Assembly (NCBI GenBank): GCA_051011595.1
Contig: JBPCTQ010000318.1
Location: 1 to 26,831, forward strand
Length of the DNA stretch: 26,831 bases
Direction of reading: 5' to 3'
Origin: JAOUEE01 sp051011595
GTDB lineage: Bacteria > Actinomycetota > Acidimicrobiia > Acidimicrobiales > SHLQ01
This document shows, piece by piece, positions 1-7,684 of the stretch. Position 1 is the stretch's first letter; each line of letters opens with the position of its first letter. Under the pieces are notes generated by a model that did no database searches, had not been told where the DNA came from, and was given only the letters and a program-made list of their open reading frames with translations. Both the position numbers and the translations under genes were made by a program.

Positions 1-181
1 CCAGGGCGTTGCCGGCGACGATGTCGCCGTTGGTGTCGGTCGACACGGCGATGGCCGCCCAGTGGCCGATGGCCACCGCGACCATGGCCAGAACTCGATA
101 GGCGTCGACGGCCCGGTTGCGATCAGACTTGGTGGCGGCCGCCAGATCGGCCACCGCGGGTTGAGGGGTCTGTGTGCTCAT
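1..181 (-). CDS. Acyltransferase family 3 (OafA-like) membrane protein, N-terminal fragment
   Basis: Reading leftward from ATG at 181 the frame stays open to the window edge (60 codons), so only the N-terminus is present. The translation contains RAVDAYRVLAMVAVAIGHW at about residues 24-42. This is the typical opening of acyltransferase-3 proteins: a short cytoplasmic tail, an R-x-x-x-D-x-x-R motif, then the first membrane helix with a conserved His. Members are multipass membrane enzymes that move acetyl or other acyl groups onto cell-surface glycans. No good Shine-Dalgarno lies before the ATG; a nearby upstream ATG at 189 is out of frame and stops at once. The substrate cannot be inferred from this fragment, and the identification rests on one motif region. 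Confidence 0.72.
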   Translation of the reverse strand, partial: MSTQTPQPAVADLAAATKSDRNRAVDAYRVLAMVAVAIGHWAAIAVSTDTNGDIVAGNAL

Positions 182-281
182 GGGTCCATTGAGACGGACC
201 ACAAGCGCTGCGTCTGCTGGGGAAACCCCCCATATCCCCCTGGGGGACCCCTAGCTCACCCGGCGTCATCCGTCCTCGCCA

Positions 282-405
282 CCCGTTCTGGTCGTGCACC
301 GACACGCTCCGGCTGACGCTGCACTACCAGAACCGTGGGGAGACCCGTTCTGGTCGTGTACCAACACGCTCCGGCTGACGCTGCACTACCAGAACCGTGG
401 GTGGT
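282..405. repeat. Two tandem 62-bp palindromic repeat units
   Basis: Units at 282-343 and 344-405 differ at only two positions over their first ~58 bp. Each folds as a hairpin: a left arm like GTTCTGGTcGTGCA (285-298; 347-360) faces TGCACTACCAGAAC (320-333; 382-395), with 13/14 and 12/14 pairing. They lie between the 3' end of the GH10 gene and the 5' end of the acyltransferase gene, so they may also act as a terminator for the former. A third copy with perfect arms lies at 1407-1457. Confidence 0.88.
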
Positions 406-1511
406 CAGGGGATGTGGGCCGCCAGCAATGCCTCCACTACCCCACCGAAGGCCGGTTTGGGGGTGCCGTCGGCTGCGAACAGCAGCGGGTCATAACCAGG
501 GCCGAACAGGTTGTCGATCCAGGTGTGGCCGTCGTGCACCCCCCACACGGTGATCGACTCGCACGCACTCACCTCGACGCAGATCTCGACGGCGCGCTGA
601 TACCGCTGCTTCTGCACTTCGAGCCGATCGGGCAGGCCGGGGGCCACCGGCACGTCGAGCTCGGTGATGTGGACGGGCAGGCCGAGGGCCCCGATGTCGA
701 CCATCACCTGCTCGTAGCGCTCCCAGTCGGGTTCGCCGAACAGGAAGTGGGACTGCAGGCCGACCCCGTCGATGGCCACCCCCCGCGCGACCAGGTCGGT
801 GACCATGGCCACCAAGGCATCGGCCTTGGCCTCGCTGTACTCCACGAAGTTCTCGTTGATGATCAACTCGGTGGATGGTCGGGCTTCGGCATCGACGATG
901 GCGAACAGTTCGGCCACGTAGTCAGGCCCCAACACCTGGTGGAAGTGGTTGACGTAGAGCGTGCCGCCCAGGAGCTCGAAGGGCTCGTTGATCACGTCGA
1001 GGCGATCGAGGCCGGGGTAGCGCTCGAAGATGGTGGCCGCCCGGTCGGCCAGGACCGCCCGCAGCTCGTCGGGATCGGTCACGGCCAGCACCCACGGCGC
1101 CAGATCGTCGAGGGCATCTTGATCCCACGCGAAGTGGAAGCCCGTCTGATGAAGATCGTTGGCTTCGGCCCACTGGTAGGTGGCGTCGGCCGGCCCGAAG
1201 TTCCATTGATCGGGAGCGGGCTGGATCACCGACCACGAGAAGCCGTGGTTGGTGGTGGCGTCGCCGTGTTCGAGTGCGAGCGATCGTTCGAGCTCGGTAC
1301 CCCCCTGGATGAAGAGCCCGAAGGTGATACCCCGCCGAGCGGCCAGATCGTCGAGACAGGCGGTGGCGAGCAGGGCCATGACCACCATGACCGCCCCCAA
1401 CCTCTTCGTTCTGGTAGTGCTGCGCCACGCCCACGCTGTCGCTGCACTACCAGAACGCAGTGGTGGTGGTTGGGGTGGATGTGATGGCAGTGGTGGTGGG
1501 GTGGCGGTCAT
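405..1511 (-). CDS. Glycoside hydrolase family 10 (endo-xylanase-like) lipoprotein
   Basis: 368 aa from ATG 1511, whose ATGA overlaps the stop of the upstream oxygenase gene. GH10 enzymes cut beta-1,4-xylan or related glucans with retention of configuration. The acid/base Glu is in VINEP (E176) and the nucleophile Glu in HITELD (E284); GLQSHFLF and the late WGVHDGHTWID are also GH10 hallmarks. The usual Trp-His motif near the -1 subsite reads AWDQD here, so substrate preference may differ. A lipoprotein signal, GAVMVVMALLATAC (Cys52), follows a 40-residue Pro/Arg-rich lead that contains the palindrome at 1407-1457. Starting instead at ATG 1388 would give 327 aa and a signal peptide with no positive n-region. 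The charged residues RTKR just before the hydrophobic stretch favour a start upstream of 1388. It is probably anchored outside the membrane and acts on environmental polysaccharide. Confidence 0.85.
   Translation of the reverse strand: MTATPPPLPSHPPQPPPLRSGSAATAWAWRSTTRTKRLGAVMVVMALLATACLDDLAARRGITFGLFIQGGTELERSLALEHGDATTNHGFSWSVIQPAPDQWNFGPADATYQWAEANDLHQTGFHFAWDQDALDDLAPWVLAVTDPDELRAVLADRAATIFERYPGLDRLDVINEPFELLGGTLYVNHFHQVLGPDYVAELFAIVDAEARPSTELIINENFVEYSEAKADALVAMVTDLVARGVAIDGVGLQSHFLFGEPDWERYEQVMVDIGALGLPVHITELDVPVAPGLPDRLEVQKQRYQRAVEICVEVSACESITVWGVHDGHTWIDNLFGPGYDPLLFAADGTPKPAFGGVVEALLAAHIP
1407..1457. repeat. Palindromic repeat copy inside the GH10 N-terminal coding region
   Basis: Perfect 14-bp arms CGTTCTGGTAGTGC (1407-1420) and GCACTACCAGAACG (1444-1457) enclose a 23-nt loop. 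The right half matches the tandem units at 282-405 (shared CGCTG.CGCTGCACTACCAGAAC pattern). The element is 51 bp, exactly 17 codons, and falls on codon boundaries of the GH10 frame, encoding RSGSAATAWAWRSTTRT on the minus strand without a stop. Confidence 0.85.
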
Positions 1512-2485
1512 GAATCGACTCGGCGACCGTCCTCGATGAGGTTGATCTCGTACAGCACCTGGTCGAGCCGGTCGGCCGCCGCGATCGGCGAGTACCGCAG
1601 CGGGTGCTCGTCGGTGACGGTGGTGGGAATCGGCGACAGGATCGTCCACGGGCTGGGATGACAGAACTGCACCACTGAGTATCGATCGCCGGGTTGGTCG
1701 GGGTCGGCCACCACCCGGTGCACACCAGGGGCGATCACCCCATTGGTCAGATGGTCGAGCATGATCCCGGTGTTCATGATGACCCGATCGTCGGGTGGCA
1801 GCGCATCGATCCACGTGCCGTCGTCGAGCTTCACCTGCAGGCCACGGGCCGTGGCCCGGGGCAAGGCGGTGATGAGGTTGATGTCGCCGTGTTCGCCCGC
1901 CCACACGTGTTCGGCCCCGGGGGCCAGGTCCATGGCCGGATAGTGAATCGAGCGAGTCAGCGTGGCGCCGTCGGTGAGCATGTTGTCGAAGAAGTTCTCG
2001 TGGCAGCCCAAACCCACCGCGATGATGCGCAGGAACCGAGCCTGGAGGTCGAACACCCGGTCGTAGAACTGGCGCAGCACCGCACCGATACCCGGCACGT
2101 GTTCATCGGGGAAGACGTTGTCGGCGAAACGGTGGGGATACCGGGTTCGCAACGGGTGGCCTTCGGGAATCTCGCGGCCCCAGTTGAGCATCTCCTTCCA
2201 GTCGGGCACATCGGCGATGGCCGCCGTCTCCACCAACAGCCCGGTGTAGCCCCGCTGGCCGTTGGTGCCCGGGGCGGTGTAGCGCTGCTTCGCGTCGGGG
2301 TCCAGGGTGAAGAACTGCTCGAGCATGCCGTAGGCCGTGTCGAGCAGGTCGGTCGACAGGTCGTGCTCGGTGAAGACGAAACCGGTACGCAGACTGCGCA
2401 TCACGCCATCGACGACCGCCGACCGGGCCGAGGAGTCGCCCCTCTCGAAGGCCAACAGATCGACGTCGAGAATCTCATCCTGCAT
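1508..2485 (-). CDS. 2-oxoglutarate/Fe(II)-dependent oxygenase, isopenicillin N synthase-like family
   Basis: 325 aa. The double-stranded beta-helix core carries the iron ligands H199-x-D201 (in AGEHGDINLIT) and H256 (APGVHRVV), plus R268-x-S270 (GDRYSVV), which binds the 2-oxoglutarate carboxylate. The N-terminal region with a TGFVFTEH-type stretch is typical of the IPNS/DIOX_N family. Such enzymes are cytoplasmic and hydroxylate or desaturate small molecules; the substrate is unknown. Start ATG 2485 is preferred because the protein then begins MQDEILDVDL as relatives do, and a TACGGT box sits 7 nt upstream (leaderless). ATG 2533 would add 16 unconserved Arg-rich residues. The stop overlaps the GH10 start (ATGA), so the two are probably translationally coupled, although a metabolic link to a xylanase is not obvious. 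Confidence 0.88.
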   Translation of the reverse strand: MQDEILDVDLLAFERGDSSARSAVVDGVMRSLRTGFVFTEHDLSTDLLDTAYGMLEQFFTLDPDAKQRYTAPGTNGQRGYTGLLVETAAIADVPDWKEMLNWGREIPEGHPLRTRYPHRFADNVFPDEHVPGIGAVLRQFYDRVFDLQARFLRIIAVGLGCHENFFDNMLTDGATLTRSIHYPAMDLAPGAEHVWAGEHGDINLITALPRATARGLQVKLDDGTWIDALPPDDRVIMNTGIMLDHLTNGVIAPGVHRVVADPDQPGDRYSVVQFCHPSPWTILSPIPTTVTDEHPLRYSPIAAADRLDQVLYEINLIEDGRRVDS

Positions 2486-2492
2486 GGAACCG

Positions 2493-2498
2493 ACCGTA
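2493..2498 (-). promoter_or_regulatory. Candidate -10 box (TACGGT) for a leaderless oxygenase-GH10 transcript
   Basis: On the minus strand TACGGT (TANNNT type) ends 7 nt before ATG 2485 and no Shine-Dalgarno is present, which is the leaderless arrangement common in actinobacteria. No good -35 is visible 17-18 bp upstream. Confidence 0.4.
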
Positions 2499-2576
2499 CC
2501 GCGCCGTACCCATCGACGAGAGCGCGTCGACATGGCACGCTGGACGGGTCACGGGCGGCGACTGAACGGAACGACG

Positions 2577-4352
2577 ATGAGAACCACGGGCCGGCACATT
2601 CGGCGGCTCGCGCTGCTCGGATCGCTCTGTGTGCTGGCCGCCGGTTGCCAGCTGTGGATTCCGTCCCCCAGCTGGACCGATCCGGTACCCGACATCCAGG
2701 TGTCGTTCTCCGAACCCGAGCCCGTGTCGGGCACCGTCGACCTCACCGCCACCGTCACCGGGTTCGTTCCCACCCAGGTGAGCTTCGTCGTGGCCGGCCA
2801 CCCGGGCCTCACCATCGACGACCTGACCGCGCCCTGGGTGGGTTCACTCGACACCACCCAACTCGACGACGGCTCGTATCAGATCATCACCGTGGCCACC
2901 GACGGCTCGAGTTGGCTGTTCGACCTGAGCCCGATCGAGGTGGCCAACCGGCCCAACATCGTGGTGATCATGGCCGACGATCTCGACGAGACGACCACCG
3001 ACTACTGGGCCGCGCTCACCCAGACGAAGACACTCATCGCCGACCAGGGCATCACCTTCGACAATACCTTCGCCACCGATCCGGTGTGTTGCCCGGCCCG
3101 TGCCACCCTGCTCTCCGGTGAGTATCCCCACAACACCGGTGTGTTCGACAACACCCCACCCGACGGCGGCCTGCCCGCGTTCCAAGCCTCGGGCGGAGAA
3201 GCCGACACGGTCGCGGTCCGCCTCCAGAACACCGGCTATGCGACAGCCCTGATCGGCAAGTACCTGGCCTTCTACTCCAACCACACGTACATCCCGCCGG
3301 GCTGGGACGAGTGGTTCGCGTTCTCCGGCAGCAACGACTACTACGACGGCTACGACTACGACGTCAGCAACAACGGGGTGCTCCAGCACTTCGGCACGAC
3401 ACCAGCCGACTATCAGACCGACGTGCTGCGGGATCAGGCCCTCTCGGTTCTCGACGGGTTCGAGGCCAACGACGATCAGCCCTTCTTCATGTGGCTCACC
3501 CCCACCGCACCGCACTTGCCGCTGGGCCCCGCGCCGCGTCACGCCAACCATCAATGGGTGAACGACCCCCTGCCCACCCGACCGAACTTCGACGAAGCCG
3601 ATGTCTCCGACAAGGCCACATGGTTGCGCGACGGGGTACCCGCCGTCACCGCACCCTTCCAGAGCTATCTCGAGCTCGACCATCGAAACCGCATGGGCTC
3701 GCTCCTGGCTCTCGATGAGCTGGTGGCTGCTGTCCACGCCCGGTTGGTCACCAACGGCGAGCTCGACAACACCGTCATCGTGTTCCTCAGTGACAACGGC
3801 TACAACCTGGGCGCCCACCGGTTGGCGGCCAAGCAGGTGCCCTACGAGGAGTCGATCCGAGTGCCGTGGGTGATGAGTGGTCCCGGAATCAGTCCCGCCA
3901 CCACGGCCACCGAGCTCGTCACCCACGCCGACCTGGTACCCACGCTGCTCGACGTCGCCGGTGAAACGGCAACCGACCTCGATGGCATGAGCGTGGAACC
4001 GTTGTGGTCGGGCCCGGCGCCCCCTTGGCGAAGTGATCTGCTGATCGAGTTCAACGGCACCTATTCACCGACCGCGCAGTTCCACACCTTGGCCGACGTG
4101 CAGGCCGCCATCACGGCCGGGACCACTGTGTTGGCCCCCACCTATCGAGCCGTGCGCACCGATCAGTACCTCTACGTCGAGTGGTACGACGGCCCCCCGC
4201 ACGAGTACGAGCTGTTCGACATCACCACCGACCCCTACCAGCTCGACAACCTGCTGGTCACCGAACCCGGCGTGCACACGGCTACCGCCGCCACGCTCCA
4301 GGCCCGTCTCGATGTCCTGAAGACCTGCGCCGGGATCACCTGTCGCAACTGA
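2577..4352 (+). CDS. Sulfatase lipoprotein with N-terminal Ig-like region
   Basis: 591 aa. MRTTGRHIRRLALLGSLCVL followed by AAGC gives a classic lipoprotein signal with lipid-anchored Cys24, which fixes the start at 2577 (an upstream in-frame ATG at 2532 only lengthens the tail). Residues ~38-120 look like a bacterial Ig-like beta domain (alternating V/T strands, GTVDLTATV). The catalytic alkaline-phosphatase-fold domain starts at RPNIVVIMADDLD (metal ligands D134, D135). The formylglycine signature C171-C-P-A-R-A-T-L-L-S-G is intact, and D406-N407-G, H414 and K419 complete the metal/sulfate site. The enzyme hydrolyses sulfate esters, and this subgroup resembles aryl- or N-acetylglucosamine-6-sulfatases. 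Activity requires a formylglycine-generating enzyme not encoded here. It is divergent from the oxygenase-GH10 operon across ~90 bp; no strong ribosome binding site is seen. Confidence 0.93.
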   Translation: MRTTGRHIRRLALLGSLCVLAAGCQLWIPSPSWTDPVPDIQVSFSEPEPVSGTVDLTATVTGFVPTQVSFVVAGHPGLTIDDLTAPWVGSLDTTQLDDGSYQIITVATDGSSWLFDLSPIEVANRPNIVVIMADDLDETTTDYWAALTQTKTLIADQGITFDNTFATDPVCCPARATLLSGEYPHNTGVFDNTPPDGGLPAFQASGGEADTVAVRLQNTGYATALIGKYLAFYSNHTYIPPGWDEWFAFSGSNDYYDGYDYDVSNNGVLQHFGTTPADYQTDVLRDQALSVLDGFEANDDQPFFMWLTPTAPHLPLGPAPRHANHQWVNDPLPTRPNFDEADVSDKATWLRDGVPAVTAPFQSYLELDHRNRMGSLLALDELVAAVHARLVTNGELDNTVIVFLSDNGYNLGAHRLAAKQVPYEESIRVPWVMSGPGISPATTATELVTHADLVPTLLDVAGETATDLDGMSVEPLWSGPAPPWRSDLLIEFNGTYSPTAQFHTLADVQAAITAGTTVLAPTYRAVRTDQYLYVEWYDGPPHEYELFDITTDPYQLDNLLVTEPGVHTATAATLQARLDVLKTCAGITCRN

Positions 4353-4372
4353 GGGTGGGCACGAGCGCTTGG

Positions 4373-4403
4373 CGTGACGCCCGACACACACGTCACGTAC
4401 CCT
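4373..4403 (+). promoter_or_regulatory. Inverted repeat and -10 box upstream of the first RTX-like gene
   Basis: CGTGACG (4373-4379) and CGTCACG (4391-4397) form a perfect 7-bp inverted repeat with an 11-nt spacer. It is followed at once by TACCCT (4398-4403), a TANNNT -10 box ending 8 nt before ATG 4412. No Shine-Dalgarno intervenes, so the transcript may be leaderless, and the repeat would cover the -35/spacer region like an operator. It could instead be a sulfatase terminator, but there is no T-tract. Confidence 0.42.
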
Positions 4404-4411
4404 TGGGTGGC

Positions 4412-5905
4412 ATGACAACCCGGCGGACCTTCCCTCGCCAGATCGGCTCCGGCGGCATCGTGCTGATCCTGGTCGCCACCGCTCTCACCGGGGTGGCCGG
4501 CCCGGCTGGAGCCGCGCCGATGTGCAAGGGCATGCCGGTCACCCACCAGGCCGTGGCCGGCGTGCTGCTGGTGGGCACACCGGGCGACGACGTCATCCTC
4601 GGTTCATCGGGGGCCGATCTGATCGACGCCGGTGACGGCAACGACAAGGTCTGTGCCGGGGACGGACCCGATCAGGTCGACGGCGGAGCCGGCGACGACA
4701 CCATCAGCGGCGGTCCCGACAACGACGTCCTCCAGGGTGGCCAAGGAGAAGACCTCATCCACGGCAACCGAGGCAACGACACCCTCACCGGCGGCGCCGG
4801 CGACGACCAACTCTTCGGCGACCAGGACAACGACCAGATCACCGGCGGCGTCGGCAACGACCTGCTCGCCGGACAACCAGGTGACGACACCCTCATCGAC
4901 GCCGGCGGATCCGACACCCACTCCGGCGGCAAGGGCAACGACACCATCACCGACCCCAAAGGCAAGAACACCCTCAACGGCTCAGCCGGAAACGACACCA
5001 TCGAAGGCGCCGGCCGCCTCGGCGGAGGGGGCGGCAACGACCAGTTGACAGGTTCGCCCGGTCCCGATGAGATCTTCGGCGGTCGTGGGTTGGACGACCT
5101 CCGGGGCGGTGAGGGTAATGACGACATCCGCGGTGGCCCTGGTTTCGCCAGGATCCAGGGCGACGCGGGCGACGACGAAATCAGGGCCGGAACAGGTGGG
5201 CCAACCCCGGTCATCGTGATCGACGGAGGGGCGGGCGACGACCTCATCGATGTCGATGGATTCGCTGGAGAGGTCATCGGCGGTCAGGGCCACGATGTCA
5301 TCGTCGGGACCGGCCGAATCCGGACTGGGTCCGGCAACGACAGCGTCCTGACTGGCTTTGATGACGACACGACCGTCGATGGCGGCGACGGCGACGACAA
5401 CATCTTCATCAACGATGCGTTGTGGGTCGTGGGCGGGAACGGCGACGACAACATCCATCCGTGGACGCTCGAGGCCGACTCGACCTACACAGCCAACGGC
5501 GGCCCAGGCAACGACTCGGTGGTTGGCTCGCGGGTCGCAGCAAACGAACTGGTCGGTGACCTAGGCGACGACTGGATCAACACCTTCGGCGGTTCCGGCA
5601 ATCATGCCCTCGGCGAGGCCGGCAACGATCAACTTTTCGGCTCACCGTTTGGGATCGACCGGCTTCACGGCGGGGCCGGTTCGGGGGACTCTTGCGCGGG
5701 CGGATATATCAGGATCGATGGTGTCGAGTACTACAACAAGACCGACTTCGAGAATGACGAGATCATCTCGTGCGAGCTGTACCTTCCGGAAGATTTCACC
5801 AGCCGAAATCGGCTCAAGCTCGAGGGAAGGTGGCCAGCAACCGGCGGGTCACCGCCGGGGGCCACCCACTTCGCCGACATCGTGGCGATGTTCAAGCGAC
5901 CATGA
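4412..5905 (+). CDS. Exported calcium-binding RTX-type repeat protein 1 (possible Tat substrate)
   Basis: 497 aa from ATG 4412. The N-terminus has TRRTFPR (residues 3-9), close to the twin-arginine motif, then a mild hydrophobic stretch and AGA cleavage near residue 34. The mature part begins PMCKGMPVTHQAVAG, then GTPGDDVILGSS and many glycine/aspartate nonapeptides (GGAGDDTIS, GNRGNDTLT, GGAGDDQLF) to about residue 470. Such hemolysin-type repeats bind Ca2+ between turns and fold as a parallel beta-roll. No catalytic domain is seen. Unlike type I-secreted RTX toxins, it has an N-terminal signal and no HlyB/HlyD genes nearby. Two cysteines (MCKG, KVCAG) may form a disulfide. The stop overlaps the next gene (ATGA), its close paralogue. 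A structural, adhesive or matrix role is plausible but unproven. Confidence 0.88.
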   Translation: MTTRRTFPRQIGSGGIVLILVATALTGVAGPAGAAPMCKGMPVTHQAVAGVLLVGTPGDDVILGSSGADLIDAGDGNDKVCAGDGPDQVDGGAGDDTISGGPDNDVLQGGQGEDLIHGNRGNDTLTGGAGDDQLFGDQDNDQITGGVGNDLLAGQPGDDTLIDAGGSDTHSGGKGNDTITDPKGKNTLNGSAGNDTIEGAGRLGGGGGNDQLTGSPGPDEIFGGRGLDDLRGGEGNDDIRGGPGFARIQGDAGDDEIRAGTGGPTPVIVIDGGAGDDLIDVDGFAGEVIGGQGHDVIVGTGRIRTGSGNDSVLTGFDDDTTVDGGDGDDNIFINDALWVVGGNGDDNIHPWTLEADSTYTANGGPGNDSVVGSRVAANELVGDLGDDWINTFGGSGNHALGEAGNDQLFGSPFGIDRLHGGAGSGDSCAGGYIRIDGVEYYNKTDFENDEIISCELYLPEDFTSRNRLKLEGRWPATGGSPPGATHFADIVAMFKRP

Positions 5906-7524
5906 GGCAACTGCGGGTCGCGATCGTTGTTCTTCTCGCCTCGACCGCTCTCGTCGCCGTCCCCACCCCGGCCGGAGCCGCACCGATGTGCAAGGGCATG
6001 CCGGTCACCCATCAGGCGGTGGCCGGGGTGCTGCTGGTGGGCACTCCCGGCGACGACGTCATCCTCGGCTCCTCGGAGCGCGACCTGATCGACGCCGGCG
6101 ACGGCAACGACAAGGTCTGTGCCGGGGACGGCAACGACCGGGTCGACGGGGGCCCCGGCGCAGACCACATCGGTGGTGGTCCCGGCTTCGACATCTTGGA
6201 CGGCGGAACCGGCGATGACGTCCTGGAGGGCCACCGGGGAGGCGACCAGCTGACCGGCGGCGATGGCAATGACCAGCTGTTCGGCCACCAGGACGACGAT
6301 CTGCTGCAAGGCGGACCGGGCGACGACGAATTGTGGGGTTCGACGGGCGACGATGAGCTCATCGACGGACGGGGCGACGACTGGCACCGCGGCGGAATCG
6401 GCCACGATCGGATCACCGATCGGACGGGAGCCAACGTCGTGAACGGATCAGGGGGGCAAGACCTGATCTCGGCCTGCGGCCGGCTCGGCGGAGGAAAGGG
6501 CGGCGACACCCTCATCGGTTGTGCCGGGAACGATGAGATCTTCGGTGGCGCAGGCCTCGACAGCATCAAGGCAGGCGACGGCGACGACACCATCAGAGGT
6601 GGCGAGAACTTTGCCGCCATCGACGCGGGGGCGGGCGACGACACCATCGATGCCGGGAGGGGCCCGGCGCCACGGCACTGGCGCACCGTGGAGATCAACG
6701 CCGGTCGGGGCGACGATCGCGTGCGATCCATGCACAGTCGGGCGCAGGTGGATGGGGGAGATGGCGACGACGACATCAAAGGCGGTGGACATCTGTTCGG
6801 TCGGGACGGCAACGACCTCCTGGAAGCCACCAACCGCCGCACGATCGTCGAAGGCGGCGAGAACGCCGACACGATGTTCGTCTGGCCCACCACGCGCGCC
6901 GACGGCAAGAACGGCAAAGACGTCATCGTTGTGCTCGACACCGGATCGGCAGATCTCGAGCTCCCCATCTCATTCATCCGGGGAGGCGGCTCGAACGACG
7001 TCATTGGACCCCAGCGGGTAGGGCAGACCACGGCATACGGGGTACTCGGCGACGTTGGATCGGATGTGATCATCGGTGCAGCTGCACCGAACCGACTCCA
7101 CGGGGGCGCTCACCACGACTTCCTCAACGCCCGGGGTGGTCGGACCGACGACGACTCCTTCGCCAATCATCTCCTGGGCGAATCAGGCAACGACGAACTG
7201 TTCGGCGTGCAACACGTGCGAGACCGCTTCATCGGAGGGTCCGGCGATCGCGACGTGTGCGGTGGCTCGTTCCTGTGGCGACCCGGGCCCGGCACGGTGA
7301 CGGTCACCCCCACAGAACTCACCCTCGACCATGTCGACTACACCTGCGAGTTCATCGTCGTGGAGACCCAGACGTTCACGCCGCGGCCGGGACCGATGCT
7401 CCGCCTGTCCCAAGCCGAAGCTCGGGCGCGCGCGGCCCACCGAATTCCCTTCGATCAGTGGCGACGATCTTTCTCTCCCCAGTTCCCAGCAGGGCAGACA
7501 GCAGAGCATCACCACCAACCCTGA
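5902..7524 (+). CDS. Exported calcium-binding RTX-type repeat protein 2 (tandem paralogue)
   Basis: 540 aa from ATG 5902, whose first bases form the ATGA overlap with the preceding stop; no separate ribosome binding site is seen, so translation is probably coupled. It has a Sec-type signal (MRQLRVAIVVLLASTALVAV, then PTPAGA cleavage), not the twin-arginine type of gene 1. The mature N-terminus is nearly identical to gene 1 (PMCKGMPVTHQAVAGVLLVG), followed by repeats such as GGTGDDVLE, GGDGNDQLF and GGPGDDELW. The central NGSGGQDLISACGRLGGGKG segment also mirrors gene 1. The C-terminal ~60 residues are non-repetitive and Arg/Pro-rich and end in HHHQP. It is a calcium-binding extracellular repeat protein with no enzymatic domain seen. 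Confidence 0.87.
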   Translation: MRQLRVAIVVLLASTALVAVPTPAGAAPMCKGMPVTHQAVAGVLLVGTPGDDVILGSSERDLIDAGDGNDKVCAGDGNDRVDGGPGADHIGGGPGFDILDGGTGDDVLEGHRGGDQLTGGDGNDQLFGHQDDDLLQGGPGDDELWGSTGDDELIDGRGDDWHRGGIGHDRITDRTGANVVNGSGGQDLISACGRLGGGKGGDTLIGCAGNDEIFGGAGLDSIKAGDGDDTIRGGENFAAIDAGAGDDTIDAGRGPAPRHWRTVEINAGRGDDRVRSMHSRAQVDGGDGDDDIKGGGHLFGRDGNDLLEATNRRTIVEGGENADTMFVWPTTRADGKNGKDVIVVLDTGSADLELPISFIRGGGSNDVIGPQRVGQTTAYGVLGDVGSDVIIGAAAPNRLHGGAHHDFLNARGGRTDDDSFANHLLGESGNDELFGVQHVRDRFIGGSGDRDVCGGSFLWRPGPGTVTVTPTELTLDHVDYTCEFIVVETQTFTPRPGPMLRLSQAEARARAAHRIPFDQWRRSFSPQFPAGQTAEHHHQP

Positions 7525-7612
7525 CGAAGCCTCCTCCCCTTCCACCTCGACAGCGTTGCCAACCACGTCTGAGCCGATGCCGTGATACGGACCCACGATG
7601 TGTCTGCGAAAC

Positions 7613-7653
7613 CAGCGGTCGACACCGCTGCGGGGAACCGGTGAGCTGACCGG
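7613..7653 (+). promoter_or_regulatory. Two consecutive hairpins in the 5' region of the third RTX-like gene
   Basis: CAGCGGT-CGAC-ACCGCTG (7613-7630) is a perfect 7-bp stem with a 4-nt loop. It is followed by CCGGT-GAGCTG-ACCGG (7638-7653), a perfect 5-bp stem. They sit in the 160-bp gap between the RTX genes, ~30 nt before the ribosome binding site of the third gene. They could terminate the upstream operon or control translation of the downstream gene. There is no T-tract. Confidence 0.5.
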
Positions 7654-7684
7654 CGAGTGTGTCCGGCAACCAAAGAGGGGGACC

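Noticed and set aside
282..405. Integron attC sites
   Set aside because: The repeats have GTT...AAC ends and a stem, but the core GTTRRRY/RYYYAAC consensus does not fit (GTTCTGG), and no integrase or cassette array is present.
294..1484. Plus-strand open frame opposite the GH10 gene
   Set aside because: It begins inside the tandem repeats and has no family motif, while the minus strand carries both GH10 catalytic Glu motifs.
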